This document shows positions 9,588-18,622 of a DNA stretch of 64,000 nt, piece by piece (the first letter of the stretch is position 1; each line of letters opens with the position of its first letter). The stretch is taken from positions 1-64,000 of the forward strand of contig NZ_SZZW01000004.1 of NCBI RefSeq assembly GCF_009829915.1, written 5' to 3'. The notes under the pieces are model-generated. The model was not told the origin of the DNA. It saw only the letters and a program-made list of their open reading frames with translations, and did no database searches. The position numbers were made by a program, and so were the translations under genes. The stretch comes from Pantoea sp. Nvir (GTDB lineage: Bacteria > Pseudomonadota > Gammaproteobacteria > Enterobacterales > Enterobacteriaceae).

Positions 9588-9616
9588 AAAAAACCCCCGG
9601 ATTGCCGGGGTTTTTT
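9588..9616 (+). terminator. Terminator after ilvC
   Basis: A GC-rich stem (CCCCGG / CCGGGG with an ATTG loop), flanked by A-run and T-run, lies 30 nt after the ilvC stop. The A and T flanks make it potentially bidirectional, fitting the ppiC gene that converges on ilvC in E. coli. Only a very weak trace of the ppiC end is visible beyond it. Confidence 0.85.
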
Positions 9617-11200
9617 ATAAAAAATTACCATCTTTATTAATTCTTATTCAGGATAGAATTATCCTGATCATTAACGCCTATTGTAGGGTTAAGAGATAAA
9701 ATGAGCATCTTTCCTTAGTAAGTTATCTTGACTATCTATGCAGGTACACAGTAGTCACAAGATACAAGATCTTAGTGCGGTGCTTTGCAATACAATTAGC
9801 ATTATTCTATAATGTATGACTAAGCAGATATTTCACCAAGTAAGAAACATTCAGATTAATGTTCATTAACTTTTGACATTCATAGAACCAACATATCTAA
9901 TCTAGTATATTAATCTTTTTTAAGAATTGATTTTGTGAGAAAAGTAACAAACAGCATAAACAGATGCTACTGCTTATCTTCTGATAAGCGATTACTAATG
10001 TGATTTTTTATAAACTCTAAGTAGAAGGACAGTTTTTTTAATTCTTTAATATTATTAACATTTAATAAACGGGTTAATTAGATACTTTTTTAAAAATTCT
10101 GAGGTGAGATCATGGCGTTATTTAGAACTCTAACTAAATAGTTTTCCGGGCGCTTTCACGAATTGCTAATATCGAAGCTCCGGTAAAAAAACCACTATAA
10201 TGATCTCTAAAAAACAGCACTCATTAGATAATTTGCATTCCGATTATAAATCTAACTTAACGTAAATTGATAATCATACTTCCATCCTTGCGGGTGCCCA
10301 GCTATACAAAGTATAGTCTGTAACTTGAAATACACATGCATAGGTCTAGCGCGATTATCTTTCTTTCGTTAAATAATTAAATTTAAATTTTAAGATATAA
10401 AGTGGGGTTACCTTGTTTTTTGCAGTATTATGGACTCTATTTAAAATGAGGGCTCGTTGATTTTATCTATGAATATAGGTATCACTATTAAAGTAGTGAT
10501 AATGTTCAGAAGAAAAATGTAAAAAAATTACGAAATCTTTTAGTTATTTCTGTTAAACGCGGCCAGTGATAAATATCGTTAAAGACAAGAAGATCTTTGA
10601 TCTGTACTCTAAGTTGTCAGATTTCTTAATTTTAAATTGTTTCTTCATTGGTCAATATTCATATATCCACAAAACTTATTGACAAAAGAAAAAGGGAGAT
10701 GGATATGAGAAGTTTGCTTCAATGCTGATTTTAGGCTCTGTTAATACCCTCTAAACGGAGAGGCAAGGGATGTGACAAATTTTAGCCTCAATGTTTTTTA
10801 TGCTTAACCATTTGAATATGTTGTATATGTAGCAAAGGTAGTAATAGTAAATTAAATAAGACAGTCTTGCATTCGTGGTGATGACACCCCTGTGGTTTAG
10901 TTGTACGAATCGGTCTAGATATTGTGTTGCTCGTCATGAATTTGGTCTATCGATGATGAATGCTGCTTGAAGCATTCGCTCGTGTTGAATTTGATCAACA
11001 ACCTTAATTTGATGATTGAGGTTCCGGTTATCTAGTGGGTATTGTGACGGTGGCAATTAGTCTCTTACCCTTTAGCTTACAGCCTTCCCATTTCTAAGGG
11101 AACTTAAAAGCTTTAAAGTGCCGCTAGTCAAGTGACACAATTTAATCTACAAAGATGACTATATTAACAATAACCGCTTGGGTCCAGTAGAATAAAGCAC
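9617..11200. other. Eroded AT-rich DNA, no readable gene
   Basis: About 1.6 kb without any open frame of note. In E. coli ppiC and rep would follow ilvC. On the minus strand around 9640 the string before a stop weakly recalls the end of PpiC (VLYRN), but too weakly to call. Around 10905-11060 short phrases read like coding sequence broken by stops. I see no RNA, repeat or mobile element. Confidence 0.5.
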
Positions 11201-11438
11201 GTGATGCCAGCGAGACTAGGTGGTAGTATTTGTCTGTTCGACTCGTTACTTAAATAGTATGTTGCAGGTGTTACCAAATCAGATCATGGATACATCGTGT
11301 TTCGTAGTGATGTAGGTTGATAAACGGGGCAGTCAGTATGAGTTGGAAATGATTTCTGGGTTGCCGAATCGTCAGGTTGATTTCCTATTTCATAACGACA
11401 TCAACTTTCCATCCCTTTTTGGACGATTTTCTGAATAG
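11201..11438 (+). pseudogene. Unidentified broken gene, C-terminal part
   Basis: Codon-like sequence reads from about 11201 with an internal TAG and one frameshift near 11310, then runs in frame to TAG 11436-11438. The last 29 codons from ATG 11349 begin MISGLPNRQVDFLFHND. Its composition is less AT-rich than the flanks and it ends 18 nt before the transporter gene, so it looks like the tail of a gene once in an operon with the transporter. I do not recognise the family, and no function is proposed. Confidence 0.45.
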
Positions 11439-11456
11439 CACAGACAGGATATATTT

Positions 11457-12677
11457 ATGCTTAACTGGACTCCGACCCAAAAGAATGTAGCATTTGGCAG
11501 CTTTGCCAGCTGGACTTTAGACGCATTTGATTTCTTTATTTTGGTGTTTGTTTTAAGTGATCTCGCGCAATACTTTCATAACGCTGTTTATGATATGTCA
11601 ATCGCCATTATGTTGACACTAGTAGTACGCCCAATCGGAGCGCTTCTATTTGGTAGACTAGCAGAAAAATATGGCCGTAGACCCATTCTGATGCTCAACA
11701 TAGTAATATTTTCACTATTTGAATTGCTCTCCGCCTGGTCGCCAAACTTCGTTACATTTCTCGCTTTTCGCATGTTTTATGGCATTGCGATGGGGGGTAT
11801 TTGGGGTGTTGCGTCGTTGCTAGTAATGGAGACTATTCCTGACCGGTCGCGTGGGATAATGTCCGGGATCTTTCAGGGAGGCTATCCCTGTGGCTATTTG
11901 CTGGCGTCGATCACTTTTGGGCTATTTTTTGACATGGTGGGATGGCGCGGCATGTTTATGATTGGTGCACTGCCAATTTTGCTACTGCCGTTTATATACT
12001 TTAAGGTACCGGAATCGCCAGTCTGGCTGGCTGCGCGGAAGCATCAGAAGAGCAAGGGACTGTTGTTGATAATTCGTCAGTATTGGAAGCTGAGTATTTA
12101 TATGGTGCTGCTCATGGCCTGCTTTAATTTCTTTAGTCATGGAACCCAAGATCTTTATCCTACTTTCTTAAAGCTGCAGCACCAGTTTGATTCGCACACC
12201 GTTAGCCTTATCGCAATTAGCTATAATATTGCTGCGATATTAGGTGGGATTTTCTTTGGTGCATTGTCCGAGCATATAGGGCGGAGGAAAGCGATTATAC
12301 TGGCTTCACTTCTTTCATTGTTAGTTTTACCTCTCTGGGCTTTTTCTAGCAGTTTCTGGGTGATCGGATTAAGTGCTTTTCTGATGCAATTTATGGTACA
12401 GGGCGCGTGGGGAGTGGTGCCTACTTATCTCACTGAACTGGTTCCCGCTAACGCGCGGGCAGTACTTCCAGGCTTTGTCTACCAGTTAGGTAACGTAATC
12501 GCTTCGGTAAATACTATGTTGCAATCACGCATTGCTGAGGCTTATAACGGCAATTATGGCCTTGGAATGGCTATTGTTGCTGGAACGGTGGCGGTGCTTA
12601 TCTGTTTGTTTGTTGCTTTTGGGCGCGAAACTCGCGGCATTGAAATTTCAGGCTCTGTATCGAAGCCGCCGTATTAA
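11457..12677 (+). CDS. MFS transporter, sialate/lactate:H+ symporter-like (SHS) family
   Basis: This 406-residue membrane protein has about 12 hydrophobic segments. It carries the major-facilitator motif A twice in related form (GRLAEKYGRRPIL in the first half, GALSEHIGRRKAI in the second) and the N-terminal DAFDFF signature of SHS-type carriers such as NanT and bacterial lactate permeases. Substrates of this family are monocarboxylates or sialic acid; the substrate here is unknown. An AGGA lies 7 nt before the ATG. Both flanks are eroded for more than 900 nt, yet the frame is intact with no obvious damage, which argues for selection. It is not part of the E. coli neighbourhood on either side. 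Confidence 0.8.
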   Translation: MLNWTPTQKNVAFGSFASWTLDAFDFFILVFVLSDLAQYFHNAVYDMSIAIMLTLVVRPIGALLFGRLAEKYGRRPILMLNIVIFSLFELLSAWSPNFVTFLAFRMFYGIAMGGIWGVASLLVMETIPDRSRGIMSGIFQGGYPCGYLLASITFGLFFDMVGWRGMFMIGALPILLLPFIYFKVPESPVWLAARKHQKSKGLLLIIRQYWKLSIYMVLLMACFNFFSHGTQDLYPTFLKLQHQFDSHTVSLIAISYNIAAILGGIFFGALSEHIGRRKAIILASLLSLLVLPLWAFSSSFWVIGLSAFLMQFMVQGAWGVVPTYLTELVPANARAVLPGFVYQLGNVIASVNTMLQSRIAEAYNGNYGLGMAIVAGTVAVLICLFVAFGRETRGIEISGSVSKPPY

Positions 12678-13587
12678 AAAAATGGGCTTGCGTCTCTAGT
12701 TCGCACATGTACTAATACTAAGGATTAATACACATGGCACTATGGATGATACTCCCTACGATTTTTAGTGGAAATAATCATATAAAATATGGTGCCTAAA
12801 ATTTAGTATGTTCATTATCCTGCATGGAGACACATCGCTGATCATATGCCCCATCTCATGGGATTGATCTTAATACCAACGTATGCACGTCTTTTAGTAT
12901 GTGTATCTTGTCCCTTTTCACACATATATATGTCACATAATATACTACGTATGAATTTAGTGATCTACATAAATATTTACTAGATAGAATTGAAAAGATT
13001 TGGAACCCTAGATTGACTACATGCATTAGTCAGTGCTTGCTGTATGGGTAAGGTTTTTCTGGTATTTCTTCAAGTAGAGAAGATATCCAACAAGTTACTT
13101 GGCAGATTCAGTATTATGAATTCGCTGAGGGTCTTGTCTTTTAATAAGAGAAACCAAATTATGTAGCATCTGAAACAATGATTAGACAGAGTAATTATTG
13201 CACAGTCTATGTTACTAGTGTGAATACTGGATTCATCGAAAGGGGTTCAGATGATTAACAACTCAAAATATATAGCCAACGATAATTACAAAAACTATAC
13301 TTTACTTTTAGTCAACATTACATCCTTCCTTGCAGGTTTCGCTAATGCCAAAAAGAATACCTCTGGTTGGTATGCGCGGACAATTAGACGGTCTCCATCC
13401 GCACTGAACTGTAGTTTTTGTATTGTCTATCAATAGAAACACGGTAATGAATAATATACTATTATAGCTCATAGCATTGATAGTGCTGCGTAACGTACTA
13501 TCAGACGTGATAAATTCCTATCAGATCGATATGTCTAGTGATTTTCTAGAATCACATTGTTTTTTAGTAGCAAATGAAGGATAGAGT
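12678..13587. other. Eroded DNA between the MFS gene and holD
   Basis: About 900 nt of AT-rich sequence without a credible gene. In E. coli rsmC lies here, divergent from holD. On the minus strand around 13360-13420 a short stretch (ADGDRLIVRAYQP) vaguely resembles a C-terminal part of RsmC, but the match is too weak to call. A 61-codon frame at 13251-13436 shows no family features. Confidence 0.4.
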
Positions 13588-14004
13588 ATGACATCCAGTC
13601 GTGCCTGGCTCTTACAGCAGATGGGAATAACGCAGTATCACTTACGACGTCCGCACTTGCTACAAGGTGAAATCGCGACGAAGTTGATATTACCAGGTAC
13701 AAAGCTGATTATTGTTTCTAACGTGTTCTTTGGGTTAAACGAACCGTTGGTAGGTGATGTACTGCGTGTCCTTAGTGTACAATTAGCGCAGGTGATAACA
13801 TTGATGCCCGATCAGCTGCCAATGCTGCCCAAGTCTCTCAATTGCACCGGCTGGTTGATAGGTGTCAACGATCATCCGCATCCTTTCAAAGGAGTCATAC
13901 TATACTCATCTTCTTTCGGTGAACTTCTTAGTAACGCTAGAGCTAAACGAATGCTCTGGCAACAGATGTGTAAATATGATAGCGATCTCTTTCCTCAAAG
14001 CTGA
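13588..14004 (+). CDS. holD: DNA polymerase III psi subunit HolD
   Basis: The 138-residue protein matches E. coli HolD (137) from MTSSRAWLLQQMGITQYHLRRP to the C-terminal WQQMCKYDSDLFPQS. Psi joins chi (HolC) to the clamp loader and thereby links it to SSB. The N-terminal segment that binds the clamp loader and the LQGEIA region are conserved, while the middle is divergent, as is usual for this fast-evolving subunit. An AAGGA precedes the ATG. rimI begins inside its last 29 nt, as in E. coli. Confidence 0.93.
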   Translation: MTSSRAWLLQQMGITQYHLRRPHLLQGEIATKLILPGTKLIIVSNVFFGLNEPLVGDVLRVLSVQLAQVITLMPDQLPMLPKSLNCTGWLIGVNDHPHPFKGVILYSSSFGELLSNARAKRMLWQQMCKYDSDLFPQS

Positions 14005-14419
14005 GGACTCTGCTCAGGCTTTTGCCATTGAGTGCCGCAGCCATGCTTTTCCTTGTTGGAACGAGCAGATGTTTGCTAGCAATCAGGGTAAGCGTTTTCT
14101 GAATTATCGTCTTGACGTTAACGGAGTAATGGCTGCATTAGCTATTACTCAGGTAGTGCTAGATGAGGCGACTCTGTTCAATATTGCCGTCGATCCCTCC
14201 TACCAGCGTTGTGGATATGGCCGTCAGCTATTGAATAACCTCATCAGGGAGCTAGAGAAGCGCGAGATAATAATACTCTGGCTGGAAGTACGTGCTTTAA
14301 ATTATCCTGCTATCGCGTTGTACGAACAGCTTCATTTCCACCAGATCAGCCGTCGTCTTAACTACTATCCGACTGCTACCGGATATGAAGATGCCATTAT
14401 CATGGCACTGACATTGTAG
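13976..14419 (+). CDS. rimI: Ribosomal protein S18-alanine N-acetyltransferase RimI
   Basis: This GNAT enzyme acetylates the N-terminus of ribosomal protein S18. The ATG at 13976 (MIAISFLKAED) is chosen because it gives 147 residues against 148 in E. coli and the same overlap with holD. An in-frame longer version from 13862 would add unrelated sequence. Acetyl-CoA binding motif A (FNIAVDPSYQRCGYGRQLL) and the LWLEVRALNYPAIALYEQLHF core are present. One extra Cys interrupts the family HAFPW segment near residue 27. The downstream genes of the E. coli operon (yjjG, prfC) are gone. Confidence 0.93.
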   Translation: MIAISFLKAEDSAQAFAIECRSHAFPCWNEQMFASNQGKRFLNYRLDVNGVMAALAITQVVLDEATLFNIAVDPSYQRCGYGRQLLNNLIRELEKREIIILWLEVRALNYPAIALYEQLHFHQISRRLNYYPTATGYEDAIIMALTL

Positions 14420-14939
14420 TTTTTTAAAAAAATTTTAATATTGAAGACTAGGATTACATAACTTTTTATTTTAACTTTTTCGTCGTTTTAGATGTTACGA
14501 GATATATCGAATGACTGATAGTGATGGCATTTATTGGGTAATAAATAATTCTTGTGAGTTAAGAGCAGAATAGCCCATTCTGTATTACGGTTAACCTTTA
14601 AGATTAACACCACAATAGTTTTAATATTCTGCAGTAGCCGTGTATTTAAAGAGCAAGGGAGGGATTCCTTCACTACTTTTCTATTCTAATGGTCATCTCT
14701 AAGTATATTATCGTACTGGTGTTGAAGGTCACCATTCTTCAATGGGATGATTAATAAAATTGCAGCAAGATAAGGACAGTCCTTGTTTTATATAAGTTAC
14801 ATCCCAGTATTCTTTAGATTTAGATATTAACAGCAATATACAATGATATTATTATAACAAATAAAAGCTTCAGTTAGCAGAAGTGCTATAGACAAATTAG
14901 CTTTTCAGATAATTTTTTGTTCCCCCTGTAGGAGTTCTA
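14420..14939. other. Eroded gap between rimI and serB
   Basis: In E. coli more than a dozen genes (yjjG, prfC, osmY to deoD, lplA, ytjB) separate rimI and serB. Here 520 nt of AT-rich DNA remain, with nothing readable on either strand. A serB Shine-Dalgarno (GTAGGAG) is at its right end. Confidence 0.6.
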
Positions 14940-15908
14940 ATGCTGAATATTCTTACTTGGTACGATTTGCGCGCTGGACTTTCTAGATGGCCGGGCCTAT
15001 TTTTTCCCATGAGCTGCGAAAAAGTGATGCCGATGAATTATTGTGATGAACAGAAAGAATGGCTACTGTATGGGCGCGGGCTAAATAAACAGCAAATTAA
15101 TGATTACCAGAATCAGCTAGGCACTACTATGGTAATCATCAGTGCTTGGCATATCGATGAGTATCAAATGGTGCGTTTAACAGGTTCACTTCCGCTGCAT
15201 GCTACGAAATTGGCGCATGAAAACGGCTTTGATGTCGCACCATTGTGCAATATTCCTAATTTAAATACACCAGGACTACTAGTGATGGACATGGATTCTA
15301 CTGCAATTCAGGTGGAGTGCATAGATGAGATCGCCAAACTAGCAGGTAAAGAAAAGTTGATAGTAAAAGTCACTGAGCGGGCAATGCGAGGCGAATTGGA
15401 CTTCACCACCAGCCTACGTCAGCGCGTGGCAATACTGAAAGGCACAGGCATCAATATTCTAAAACAGGTGCGTGAGGAACTGCAGTTGATGCCGGGGCTA
15501 ACCAAACTAGTACACAAGATGCAGGCTTTAAACTGGAAAATAGCAATAGTTTCCGGCGGTTTTACTTATTTTACCGAATACTTACGTGACAAGTTACATC
15601 TAGACTATGTCATCGCTAATGAACTTGAGATACACGATGGTAAGATGACCGGTGAAGTCCTGGGTCGGATTGTCGACGCGCAATGTAAAGCTGATACTTT
15701 GAAGGAATTGGTACATTATTTTGATATATTGCCGGGACAAACCGTCGCTATCGGCGACGGTGCTAATGATCTACCAATGATAAAGGCCTCAATGCTGGGT
15801 ATAGCATATCATGGTACACCCATAGTAAACAAGAAGACAGCAGTGACTATTCAGCATGCCGATCTGATGGGGGTTTTTTGTATCCTCAGTAGTAGCCTGA
15901 TTCACTAA
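14940..15908 (+). CDS. serB: Phosphoserine phosphatase SerB
   Basis: This HAD-superfamily enzyme makes serine from phosphoserine. It is 322 residues, equal to E. coli SerB. The catalytic motif DMDSTAIQVECIDEI is near residue 118, the SGGFTYFTEYLRDKL motif II serine is present, and the metal-binding GDGANDLPMI motif is near residue 275. The N-terminal regulatory domain is more divergent, with WPGL conserved. The Shine-Dalgarno AGGAG lies 5 nt before the ATG. radA follows after 24 nt, as in the serB-radA-nadR order of E. coli. Confidence 0.97.
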   Translation: MLNILTWYDLRAGLSRWPGLFFPMSCEKVMPMNYCDEQKEWLLYGRGLNKQQINDYQNQLGTTMVIISAWHIDEYQMVRLTGSLPLHATKLAHENGFDVAPLCNIPNLNTPGLLVMDMDSTAIQVECIDEIAKLAGKEKLIVKVTERAMRGELDFTTSLRQRVAILKGTGINILKQVREELQLMPGLTKLVHKMQALNWKIAIVSGGFTYFTEYLRDKLHLDYVIANELEIHDGKMTGEVLGRIVDAQCKADTLKELVHYFDILPGQTVAIGDGANDLPMIKASMLGIAYHGTPIVNKKTAVTIQHADLMGVFCILSSSLIH

Positions 15909-15932
15909 AAGCGTACTAAGTAAGGGGACTAA

Positions 15933-17324
15933 TTGGTCAAATCGGCAAAACGCGCCTTCGTTTGTAACGAATGCGGGTTAGACTATCCACGCTGGCAAGG
16001 GAGATGTAGCGCCTGCCACTCTTGGAATGTCATCACTGAAATACGTGTTACATCATCACCTCTGACTGCGGTTCAAAATGAGCGCATGCGTGGTGGATAT
16101 GCTGGTAGTGCCAGAGGTACTAGTCCAGTACAGAAACTTTCAGAAATTAGCATAGAAATGATGCCACGTTTTTCTAGTGGATTTCAAGAGTTTGATCGAG
16201 TATTAGGAGGAGGTGTAGTGCCGGGTAGCGCCATACTGATAGGCGGTAACCCTGGTGCAGGTAAATCAACGCTGCTGCTGCAGGTGATATGCCGACTAGC
16301 TCAGGAGATGAACACTCTCTACGTTACCGGCGAAGAGTCACTGCAACAGGTGGCAATGCGCGCACACCGTATCGGTCTGCTGAGTGAAGACCTCAATATG
16401 TTATCCGAAACCAGTATTGAGCAGATCTGCTTTCTCGCAGAACACTATCAGCCAAAGCTGATAGTGATCGATTCTATCCAGGTTATGTATATGGCGGATA
16501 TCCAGTCTTCGCCTGGTAGCGTAGCACAGGTTCGTGAAACTGCCTCTTATCTGACACGCTTCGCAAAAAAATATGGTGTGGTGATTGTTATGGTGGGTCA
16601 TGTCACTAAAGATGGCTTATTGGCAGGTCCCAAAGTGCTGGAGCACTGTATTGATTGTTCACTATTACTGGAAGGTGACGCTGATTCACGCTTCCGTACA
16701 TTGCGTAGCCATAAAAATCGTTTCGGGACGGTGAACGAGATTGGTATATTTGCCATGACTGCACAGGGTATGCGTGAAGTCAATAATCCATCGGCGATCT
16801 TTCTATCGCGTGGCGACGAGCTTACTGCCGGCAGTTCTGTGATGGTTTTGTGGGAAGGTACGCGTCCGTTACTGGTAGAAATTCAGGCTCTAGTGGATCA
16901 CTCGATAACAGGTAACCCACGTCGTGTTGCGGTGGGGCTAGAGCAGAATCGATTAGCAATTCTGCTAGCAGTGTTGCACCGTCACGGTGGTCTTCAGATG
17001 TCTGAGCAAGATGTTTTCGTCAATGTGGTCGGTGGTGTGAAGGTCACTGAGACTAGCGCCGATCTTGCGCTATTACTGGCGATGGTGTCAAGCCTACGTG
17101 CCTATCCTTTGCCGCATGATTTAGTAATATTTGGCGAAGTGGGGCTAGCAGGCGAGATCCGACCAGTACCGAGCGGTCAAGAGCGTATTGTCGAAGCAGC
17201 CAAGCACGGCTTCAAACGTGCCATCGTCCCAGTAGGGAATACACCGAAGAAAACTATAGATGGTATGAAAATTTATGGTGTAAAAAGACTAGTCGACGCG
17301 CTGGCGACATTGGATGAATTTTAA
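15933..17324 (+). CDS. radA: DNA repair and branch-migration protein RadA
   Basis: RadA (Sms) promotes branch migration in homologous recombination. The 463-residue sequence has an N-terminal four-cysteine zinc finger (C11, C14, C25, C28), a Walker A GGNPGAGKST near residue 105, the RadA-specific KNRFG motif, and a C-terminal Lon-like domain (FGEVGLAGEIRPVPSGQERI). The start is TTG at 15933 behind TAAGGGG; E. coli uses a similar N-terminus (KRAFVCNECG). All parts are intact, a sign that some recombination capacity is being kept. Confidence 0.96.
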   Translation: MVKSAKRAFVCNECGLDYPRWQGRCSACHSWNVITEIRVTSSPLTAVQNERMRGGYAGSARGTSPVQKLSEISIEMMPRFSSGFQEFDRVLGGGVVPGSAILIGGNPGAGKSTLLLQVICRLAQEMNTLYVTGEESLQQVAMRAHRIGLLSEDLNMLSETSIEQICFLAEHYQPKLIVIDSIQVMYMADIQSSPGSVAQVRETASYLTRFAKKYGVVIVMVGHVTKDGLLAGPKVLEHCIDCSLLLEGDADSRFRTLRSHKNRFGTVNEIGIFAMTAQGMREVNNPSAIFLSRGDELTAGSSVMVLWEGTRPLLVEIQALVDHSITGNPRRVAVGLEQNRLAILLAVLHRHGGLQMSEQDVFVNVVGGVKVTETSADLALLLAMVSSLRAYPLPHDLVIFGEVGLAGEIRPVPSGQERIVEAAKHGFKRAIVPVGNTPKKTIDGMKIYGVKRLVDALATLDEF

Positions 17325-17374
17325 GGGTTTAGTATAGATGAAATTGCCACTACTTTAATACACGCGGAGACACC

Positions 17375-18622
17375 ATGAGGTCGTTCGATTATCTGAAAAC
17401 AGCAATTCGCCAGCAGGGGCATACATTGCAACAGGTAGCGGATGCCAGTTGCATGACCAAGGGATATTTAAGCAAGTTGCTTGACGCTAAAATTAAAAGT
17501 CCCAGTGTGCAAAAATTAGAAGCGTTGCATCGTTTTTTAGGTCTTGAGTTTTTACGCGGTGATAAAACCGTTGGAGTAGTTTTCGGTAAATTTTATCCAC
17601 TGCATACTGGTCATATTTATCTAATCCAGCGCGCCTGTAGCCAGATGGATGAGCTGCACATCATCATGGGACACGACGAGTTGCGTGACCGTGAGTTGTT
17701 TGAGAACAGTGCCATGTCACAGCAGCCGACTGTCGGTGATCGGTTGCGCTGGTTATTACAAACTTTTAAGTATCAGAAAAATATTATTATTTATTCATTT
17801 AATGAAGAGGGAATTGAGCCATATCCGTATGGCTGGCATATCTGGAGTAAAGGAGTAAAAACCTTTCTCAGAGAGAAAGGTATAACTCCTAACTACGTCT
17901 ATACTAGTGAAATTGCGGACGCCGAGATGTACCAACAGCATCTAGGAATTAATACTATGCTGGTAGATCCAGTACGTTCTTTTATGAATATTAGCGGTAC
18001 TCTGATTCGTCAAGATCCGTTCCGTTACTGGGAATTTATTCCCACCGAAGTAAAGCCCTTTTTCGTACGTACTGTTGCCATTCTCGGTGGAGAATCTAGC
18101 GGTAAATCAACATTAGTCAATAAGCTAGCTAACATTTTTAATACTACTAGTGCCTGGGAGTATAGATGTGACTACGTTTTTTCTCATCTTGGAGGCGATG
18201 AAATCGCGTTGCAATATTCAGATTATGATAAGATCGCTCTTGGTCAGGCGCAGTATATTGACTTTGCCGTAAAATATGCCAATAAAGTCACTTTTATCGA
18301 CACGGACTTTATTACCATTCAGGCGTTTTGCCTAAAGCATGAAACCTGCGAACATCCTTTTTTACAAGCCTTGATCGACGAATATCATTTTGATTTAGTG
18401 ATTTTGCTTGAGAATAACGTACCTTGGGCGGGAGATGGCTTGTACAACCCAGGTGGTAGCTCAGTAGATTGTTGCCAGTTTCAGTCGATACTTATAACAA
18501 TGCTGCAAAAGAATAATGTTAATTTCGTCCATATGCGAGAGGATAATTATGACATACTGTTTTTACGTTGCGTTGAGTTGGTTAAGGAACTTCTGAACGG
18601 AAAGATTGAACATAAAGATTAA
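17375..18622 (+). CDS. nadR: Trifunctional NAD regulator NadR, kinase domain diverged
   Basis: NadR combines an N-terminal helix-turn-helix repressor (residues about 1-60, LQQVADASCMTKGYLSKLL), an NMN adenylyltransferase domain (GVVFGKFYPLHTGHIYL) and a C-terminal ribosylnicotinamide kinase with Walker A GGESSGKST. It is 415 residues against 410. The first two domains look conserved. In the kinase domain the E. coli segment EYGRDY reads EYRCDY, DGLRSLGSSVDRKEF reads DGLYNPGGSSVDCCQF, and DSRFL reads DILFL, so several arginines are lost while the reading frame is open. Kinase activity may be weakened. GGAG lies 8 nt before the ATG. Confidence 0.95.
   Translation: MRSFDYLKTAIRQQGHTLQQVADASCMTKGYLSKLLDAKIKSPSVQKLEALHRFLGLEFLRGDKTVGVVFGKFYPLHTGHIYLIQRACSQMDELHIIMGHDELRDRELFENSAMSQQPTVGDRLRWLLQTFKYQKNIIIYSFNEEGIEPYPYGWHIWSKGVKTFLREKGITPNYVYTSEIADAEMYQQHLGINTMLVDPVRSFMNISGTLIRQDPFRYWEFIPTEVKPFFVRTVAILGGESSGKSTLVNKLANIFNTTSAWEYRCDYVFSHLGGDEIALQYSDYDKIALGQAQYIDFAVKYANKVTFIDTDFITIQAFCLKHETCEHPFLQALIDEYHFDLVILLENNVPWAGDGLYNPGGSSVDCCQFQSILITMLQKNNVNFVHMREDNYDILFLRCVELVKELLNGKIEHKD

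Noticed and set aside
9621-9680. Possible end of ppiC on the minus strand
   Set aside because: Only about five residues before a stop resemble PpiC, which is not enough to call even though the position fits.
13345-13435. Possible rsmC relic on the minus strand
   Set aside because: A weak, short match with the wrong balance of conserved residues. No other RsmC segments are seen nearby.
13251-13436. 61-codon open frame upstream of holD
   Set aside because: No recognisable family, composition of drifting DNA, and it spans a stretch that looks non-coding on both strands. Its length is expected by chance in eroded sequence.
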